A stretch of 7,911 bases of DNA from Synechococcaceae cyanobacterium. GTDB taxonomy: Bacteria > Cyanobacteriota > Cyanobacteriia > PCC-6307 > Cyanobiaceae. The first letter of the stretch is position 1; every line of letters starts with the position of its first letter. The position numbers were made by a program, and so were the translations under genes. Where the stretch lies: NCBI GenBank assembly GCA_947460085.1, contig CANHGA010000091.1, forward strand, positions 1-7,911. Reading direction: 5' to 3'. Of the stretch, positions 4,398-7,911 are shown piece by piece. The notes beneath the pieces are model-generated. The model was not told the DNA's origin and ran no database searches. It was given only the letters and a program-made list of their open reading frames with translations.

Positions 4398-5820
4398 TGG
4401 TGTGGGGCTAAGCGCCCTGGACCTGCGCCAGTTACGACGATCGGCCAAACGGCCCGTTTGGAAGCGCAAACGCTCCTTAATCGTGGCTATTCCCGCGGGG
4501 TTATTGGTCTTCCTGGTGGCCATTGCCCCACCCTTGCCAGAGGCCAAACGCCAGGGGGGGGCACCGCTCGTCACCGCCGCCGATGGCCTGCCCTTTCGCT
4601 ATCTCCCCGATAGCGAAAGCTACGCCCTGGATTTTGATCCGCGGGCGGTGAAGATCGATTTGCTCGAGGGTTGGGACCAGGAGCAACAGGCCTTTAGCGA
4701 CCGCTCGGCCCTGGCCTTCTTCTCGGGGCCGATGTACGAGCGCCAGGTCGATGGCCTGGGGCGGGAAACCACGGTTCCCCTGGGAGATATCAAATTTGGC
4801 GACCGCATCTGGCGGGGCCGCAACCGCACGGCGGCTCGCCAACGGGCCTTCATGGGCATCCGCCACGACGGCAGCGTCAGTTTTGGCTATGGGGAACTGA
4901 CCACAGCTCGGGCCCAGGAATTCGAGTCGTTTGTGGGGGGGCTGCACAGCCTGTACAACGACCTGGAACAGCCCCCCGCGGCCTACAAAGGGGCCTACAG
5001 CATCAGCATGGGGCAGCAGATCCGCTATTTCCTGCCCAGGATTCGCATGGCCTACGGACTGCGTCCCGATGGCCGCATCGAGGTGTTGATGAGCCGAGAT
5101 GGCCTCACCCTCGAGCAAACCCGCGACCTCGCCCGTCGCCGGGGCCTACGGGCCGCCTATCTGCCCGACCATGCCTCAAAAAGCCGGTTCATCATCCCTG
5201 GGGTGAAGGGTTTCAGTGATGCCGATGCCAATTGGATCAGCGGTGGGGCCACCAGCTTTGTCCATGTGCCCTACCTGCTGCGGCTGAGTAGCCGGTCCTC
5301 GCTCTTGCAGGGCTCACTCCTCACCCATTTGGCCAGCGCCAGTGGGCCCCAGGGCTGCGGTAATCCATTCCAATGCGGCCAAACCCTGGGGGGACAACTG
5401 GTGGATCGGGCCCTAGCCGGGTTCAACCGGCTCATGGAACGGGGGGTGGAACCCATCGCCCGGCTGATCTGGGCTCCCAGGGGCCGTGATGGTCAGAAAC
5501 CTGGTGCTAATTCCCCCTTTCGGGAAACGCCTATCAGCGCCGATCCCCTGGCCCTGCAACAACGTCAGGAGGAGGCGAACAAAGCGGGAAGTAATGCGGA
5601 CCCTGGGATCGACAGCCTGGGCCTACCCGCCGACTTGCCAGCCCCGCTGTTGCTGCCCGACGGGGCCCAACTCGACGCGCCGCCCATCCCCCCAACCGCC
5701 AGCGATGGCGATGGGGCAACCCTGCCGGCGGGCAGCCGAACGGAGACAGACCCAGGCCCCACCGTGGGGGCCCCAAGCCCCGGGGCACCCCCACCGCCGG
5801 CCTTACCAGCGCCGCCTTAA
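4312..5820 (+). CDS. Membrane-anchored protein with NAGPA-like domain and Pro-rich tail, function unknown
   Basis: The product is 502 residues from GTG 4312. Order: a low-complexity N-terminus with three (K/R)ASQS units (14-28), a basic stretch with RRSAKRPVWKRKR (42-54), one membrane segment SLIVAIPAGLLVFLVAIAPPLP (55-76), a globular part of about 300 residues that should face the periplasm, and a disordered tail rich in Pro/Ala/Gly (about 415-502). The globular part reads like a diverged phosphodiester glycosidase (NAGPA/DUF2233) domain: an AFFSGPMYE block, RAFMGIRHDGSVSFGYGEL, then MSRDGLTLEQTRDLARRRGLRAAYLPD. Where NAGPA proteins usually have LDGGGSS, this has LPDHASKSRF, so catalysis is doubtful. 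GTG 4402 is a possible later start that would remove the repeat region; no other usable start precedes the membrane segment. Coding is certain and the domain call is tentative. The tail could cross peptidoglycan or bind a partner. Confidence 0.8.
   Translation: METLTPLAPETQAKASQSRASQSKASQSNGVGLSALDLRQLRRSAKRPVWKRKRSLIVAIPAGLLVFLVAIAPPLPEAKRQGGAPLVTAADGLPFRYLPDSESYALDFDPRAVKIDLLEGWDQEQQAFSDRSALAFFSGPMYERQVDGLGRETTVPLGDIKFGDRIWRGRNRTAARQRAFMGIRHDGSVSFGYGELTTARAQEFESFVGGLHSLYNDLEQPPAAYKGAYSISMGQQIRYFLPRIRMAYGLRPDGRIEVLMSRDGLTLEQTRDLARRRGLRAAYLPDHASKSRFIIPGVKGFSDADANWISGGATSFVHVPYLLRLSSRSSLLQGSLLTHLASASGPQGCGNPFQCGQTLGGQLVDRALAGFNRLMERGVEPIARLIWAPRGRDGQKPGANSPFRETPISADPLALQQRQEEANKAGSNADPGIDSLGLPADLPAPLLLPDGAQLDAPPIPPTASDGDGATLPAGSRTETDPGPTVGAPSPGAPPPPALPAPP
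4351..4395. repeat. Three tandem 15-bp repeats
   Basis: Units at 4351-4365, 4366-4380 and 4381-4395 share the core GGCCAGCCA and differ at four positions. The length is a multiple of three, so on the plus strand it encodes KASQS, RASQS, KASQS, and on the minus strand it encodes repeats of LLWLA. Copy number may vary between strains by replication slippage without shifting the frame. Confidence 0.9.
4593..4619. repeat. Perfect 11-bp hairpin inside the coding sequence
   Basis: CTTTCGCTATC (4593-4603) and GATAGCGAAAG (4609-4619) are exact reverse complements with a 5-nt TCCCC loop, a stable hairpin in either RNA strand. It lies about 280 nt into the 502-aa gene, encoding roughly FRYLPDSES just after the membrane segment. 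No T-run follows on either strand, so it is not an intrinsic terminator. Confidence 0.85.
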
Positions 5821-5848
5821 CCCTGGCTCAGCCTTAACCCTGGCTCAG
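5815..5848. repeat. Perfect 17-bp tandem duplication at a convergent gene junction
   Basis: CCTTAACCCTGGCTCAG occurs at 5815-5831 and again, unchanged and directly adjacent, at 5832-5848. Each copy contains both TAA for the plus strand and TGA (TCA on plus) for the minus strand. The plus gene stops in the first copy (5818-5820) and the minus CBS gene stops in the second (5845-5847), so the duplication lies exactly across the two gene ends. Confidence 0.95.
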
Positions 5849-6309
5849 CCCGCAGTGGCAAGGGCACGGACCACGTCGCCCCGGGTCAGCACGCCCACGG
5901 GCTGTTTCTGGTCGTTGAGCACAAACAGGCGCTGGGTACTGCGCTCATGGAGCAACTTGGCGGCCAAAGGTAGGGAGAGGTCGCTACTGCAGGTATGGGG
6001 CTGGTGGCTCATCACCTCGCCAACGGTGTTGCCTAAGACCTGGTGAACCTGCTTGTCCCACTGGAGGGGATTGCGCAAATAGATCACGGAATCAAGCAGC
6101 ATCACGTAGGGGCCCGCATCAAACCCGCTTTCCCGCACCATGAGGTCCTGCTCGGTGAGCTCACCCACCAGCACACCGGCTGCATCAACCACAGGCAGGC
6201 CACTGATGTGGTGGTCGCTCATCAGCTGAACGGCCTGTTGCAGGAGGCTATCCGCCGTCACCGTCAACACCGGAGCTGACATCACTGCGGAAACCGACTG
6301 TTGCACCAC
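5845..6309 (-). CDS. CBS-domain pair protein (CBSX-like)
   Basis: This 154-residue soluble protein consists almost entirely of two CBS motifs. CBS1 covers about residues 6-60 (VMSAPVLTVTADSLLQQAVQLM, HHISGLPVVDAAGVLVGELTEQDLM). CBS2 covers about 97-152 (EVMSHQPHTCSSDLSLPLAAKLL, QRLFVLNDQKQPVGVLTRGDVVRAL). The linker, with MLLDSVIYLRNPLQWDK and VHQVLGNTVG, resembles the linker in stand-alone plant CBSX1/2 and their cyanobacterial relatives. Such Bateman modules bind AMP, ATP or other adenosyl ligands and regulate a partner protein; plant CBSX proteins act on thioredoxins. The partner here is unknown. The start is GTG at 6309 or the adjacent GTG at 6306; ATG at residue 10 would cut into CBS1. 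It is divergent from the phosphatidyltransferase (66-bp gap) and convergent with the 502-aa gene. Confidence 0.92.
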   Translation of the reverse strand: MVQQSVSAVMSAPVLTVTADSLLQQAVQLMSDHHISGLPVVDAAGVLVGELTEQDLMVRESGFDAGPYVMLLDSVIYLRNPLQWDKQVHQVLGNTVGEVMSHQPHTCSSDLSLPLAAKLLHERSTQRLFVLNDQKQPVGVLTRGDVVRALATAG

Positions 6310-6375
6310 GGGCCAAGTTGCTGAACTGCAGGCATTCTGGGGCCGAGCCTGGGCAATTGAATGGGGTCCACCAGC

Positions 6376-6906
6376 ATGCGCAAACTCGCCGATGGCCTCA
6401 CGGTGGGTCGGGCCCTGGTGGGATTGCCGCTTTTGCTTGCCCTCGCCGCCGGCCAGCCAGCCCTGGCCTGGATCTTGCTCGCCCTTGGTGGCCTCAGTGA
6501 TGCCGCCGATGGTTGGCTGGCCCGCAGGGCCGGTGGCGGATCGGTTTGGGGCGCCAGGCTCGATCCCCTCACCGACAAAATCCTGATCACCGCTCCCTTG
6601 CTCTGGCTTGGGGCCAGTGGGGTTTTACCCCTCTGGGCGGTGTGGCTCCTGCTGGCCCGTGAGTTGCTGATCTCAGGCTGGCGGGCTAACCAGAGCTCAG
6701 GGGGCCCGGCGTCCCCTGGCGGCAAGGCCAAAACCATTTTGCAATTTGCAGCCCTGCTGCTGTTGCTGTGGCCGGCGAGCTGGGGATTGGGCCTCGGGCT
6801 CTCTCCAGCCCTGGCGGGCTGGATGCACGGGCTGGGCTGGTGGCTGTTCTGGCCGTCTTTGGGGCTGGCCCTCAGTTCGGCCCTTGGCTATCTGCGCAAA
6901 GCTTGA
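6376..6906 (+). CDS. CDP-alcohol phosphatidyltransferase (PgsA-like)
   Basis: This integral membrane enzyme of 176 residues has the complete signature D-x2-DG-x2-AR-x8-G-x3-D-x3-D: Asp42, Asp45, Gly46, Ala49, Arg50, Gly59, Asp63 and Asp67. These residues bind two metal ions and CDP-diacylglycerol. Hydrophobic segments surround the motif: about 13-40, then 73-98 (ITAPLLWLGASGVLPLWAVW) and further Leu/Trp-rich segments to the C-terminus. PG(K)AKT near residue 117 matches the short loop preceding a membrane helix in PgsA proteins. The most likely activity is transfer of glycerol 3-phosphate to CDP-diacylglycerol, giving phosphatidylglycerol phosphate on the way to phosphatidylglycerol, needed for photosystem assembly. 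The acceptor alcohol cannot be proved, so I give no symbol. ATG 6376 is preferred because the protein then begins MRKLADGLTVGR; ATG 6361 adds five residues. Confidence 0.88.
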   Translation: MRKLADGLTVGRALVGLPLLLALAAGQPALAWILLALGGLSDAADGWLARRAGGGSVWGARLDPLTDKILITAPLLWLGASGVLPLWAVWLLLARELLISGWRANQSSGGPASPGGKAKTILQFAALLLLLWPASWGLGLGLSPALAGWMHGLGWWLFWPSLGLALSSALGYLRKA

Positions 6907-6925
6907 GTGCCAGATCCGGTTCCAA

Positions 6926-7843
6926 TCAGCCGAGAAGGGCGCTATCCAAGCTGAAATCCACCGTGGTGGGCATGCGCTTGGCGTAGTCGTTGGTGAAGCT
7001 GTCGGCCAGGCCCCGATCGAGATCAAAGGCCGGCTGCCAGGCCAGCTCCCGCTGCACCCGATGGATATCGGTGAGGAAGTGGGCCAGCCTTAACGGAAAC
7101 GCCTTGCGGGCCTTGGGATCCAAGCGGGCCGGATCGAACCTGCGAATCTCCACGCTGGAAGGGTCCTTGCCGCAGGCCCGGGCCGCGGCTTCCACCAAGC
7201 CAAGGAAGGTGATGCCCTGGGCGCCGGTGCAGTTGTAGATGCGATTGGCGGCCGCATCCACCTCGATCGAGCGGGCCATGGCCGTGGCTAAATCCTCAAC
7301 ATGCCCCAGTTGGGTGATGGTGCTGCCATCGCCAGGCAGGGGCACGCACTGGCCATGGACAATCCGATCAAAGAACCAGCTCTCCACAGGGTTGTAGTTG
7401 CCGGGTCCGTAGATGTAGGTGGGTCTGAAACTGGTGAAGGGGATCCCCTGGCTGCGAAGCCAAGCCTCGGTTTCCGCCTTGCCGGCGTGGCGACTGGCGG
7501 GATCCGTGGGACTGTCCTCGTGGAGGGGCCACAGCTGGCTGTCGGCGTACACACCAGCCGAGCTCACATACAAAAACCGGTGATTTGGGCTGCCCGTGCG
7601 CTCAATCACTCCCTTGGAATCCTCCAGGCTGCGGCCGGAGGTGTCGGCGATCACGTCAAAACTGCGGCCGGCAAGCTGCTCCAGGGCATCGGCCCTGGTG
7701 CGATCGCCCACCAGGTGTTCCACCCCCGGGGGTACGGAATTGTTTCCCCTGGTGAACAGGGTTAATTGGTGGCCGGCCTGGAGCCAGTGATCCACCAAGG
7801 GTTTGCCCACAAAGCGGGTTCCGCCCATCACCAGGATCTTCAT
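6926..7843 (-). CDS. CSP41b-like atypical SDR protein (NAD-dependent epimerase family, likely RNA-binding)
   Basis: This 305-residue protein is of the extended SDR fold. It starts MKILVMGGTRFVG, with the nucleotide-binding GGTRFVG at 7-13. YVSSAGVY (92-99) is the usual strand with the catalytic Ser region. The YxxxK motif is replaced by RHAGK (118-122), so the catalytic Tyr is Arg118 and only Lys122 remains. SRHxGKxETE, RPTYIYGPGNYNPVESWFF, QLGHVEDLATA and the end FDLDRGLADSFTNDY match plant CSP41b closely. CSP41 proteins bind and protect or cleave stem-loop RNAs and support plastid transcription and ribosome function, so RNA metabolism is more likely here than sugar epimerisation. ATG 7843 precedes the Rossmann strand directly. 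It converges on the phosphatidyltransferase with a 19-bp gap and no visible terminator. Only 68 bp of upstream DNA is in the window. Confidence 0.92.
   Translation of the reverse strand: MKILVMGGTRFVGKPLVDHWLQAGHQLTLFTRGNNSVPPGVEHLVGDRTRADALEQLAGRSFDVIADTSGRSLEDSKGVIERTGSPNHRFLYVSSAGVYADSQLWPLHEDSPTDPASRHAGKAETEAWLRSQGIPFTSFRPTYIYGPGNYNPVESWFFDRIVHGQCVPLPGDGSTITQLGHVEDLATAMARSIEVDAAANRIYNCTGAQGITFLGLVEAAARACGKDPSSVEIRRFDPARLDPKARKAFPLRLAHFLTDIHRVQRELAWQPAFDLDRGLADSFTNDYAKRMPTTVDFSLDSALLG
7700..7707. repeat. HIP1 octamer GCGATCGC
   Basis: The single HIP1 palindrome I found in the window lies inside the csp41b-like gene. HIP1 is overrepresented in many cyanobacterial genomes, and one copy in 7.9 kb is a low density. 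It lies in the centre of a 7-bp stem (CCTGGTG 7694-7700, CACCAGG 7709-7715). Confidence 0.8.
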
Positions 7844-7911
7844 GGGTGCCAGGCCTTAGGAGCCATTGAGACTGGGGGCCATTCAAGACGTCCAAGGTCC
7901 GATGCGGCTCA

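Overview
The window looks like chromosome of a GC-rich picocyanobacterium of the Synechococcus/Cyanobium type. The grounds are a cyanobacterial-type quinolinate synthase, a close homologue of the chloroplast RNA-binding protein CSP41b, a plant-CBSX-like CBS-pair protein, a metallophosphoesterase of the type I associate with cyanobacteria and plastids, strong G/C bias at third codon positions, one HIP1 octamer (GCGATCGC), and very tight packing with little Shine-Dalgarno signal. I see no phage, transposon, CRISPR array, tRNA or rRNA. This is mostly a housekeeping segment with several small structural oddities.

Layout. Left block, minus strand: a metallophosphoesterase (1526-2407) overlaps by 7 nt a MurG-like glycosyltransferase (420-1532). 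After a 182-bp gap carrying an inverted repeat comes the start of a secreted lambda-lysozyme-like protein that runs off the left edge (1-237). Divergent from this block is nadA (2451-3437, plus). Its stop codon overlaps the stop of a 27-codon minus-strand gene for a single-span membrane peptide (3434-3517). That peptide gene is divergent from a glutathione S-transferase-like gene (3623-4231, plus). Next is a large plus-strand gene (4312-5820) for a membrane-anchored protein of unproven function with a proline-rich tail. Its 5' end carries a 15-bp triplicated repeat and overlaps a candidate antisense small ORF (4224-4397). A perfect 17-bp tandem duplication sits at its 3' junction with a convergent CBS-domain gene (5845-6309, minus). 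A CDP-alcohol phosphatidyltransferase (6376-6906, plus) and the csp41b-like gene (6926-7843, minus) follow, convergent with a 19-bp gap. Positions 7844-7911 hold only the upstream region of csp41b; I see no supported gene there.

Function. The genes do not form one pathway. nadA serves NAD synthesis, the phosphatidyltransferase makes phospholipid, the CSP41b homologue probably binds RNA, and the CBS protein probably senses adenylates. The phosphoesterase/glycosyltransferase pair is the one arrangement suggesting a shared, undescribed job. I did not find a convincing new multi-gene system. The most worthwhile leads are the 27-aa membrane peptide, the NAGPA-like anchored protein, the coupled phosphoesterase/glycosyltransferase pair, and the repeats at gene ends.
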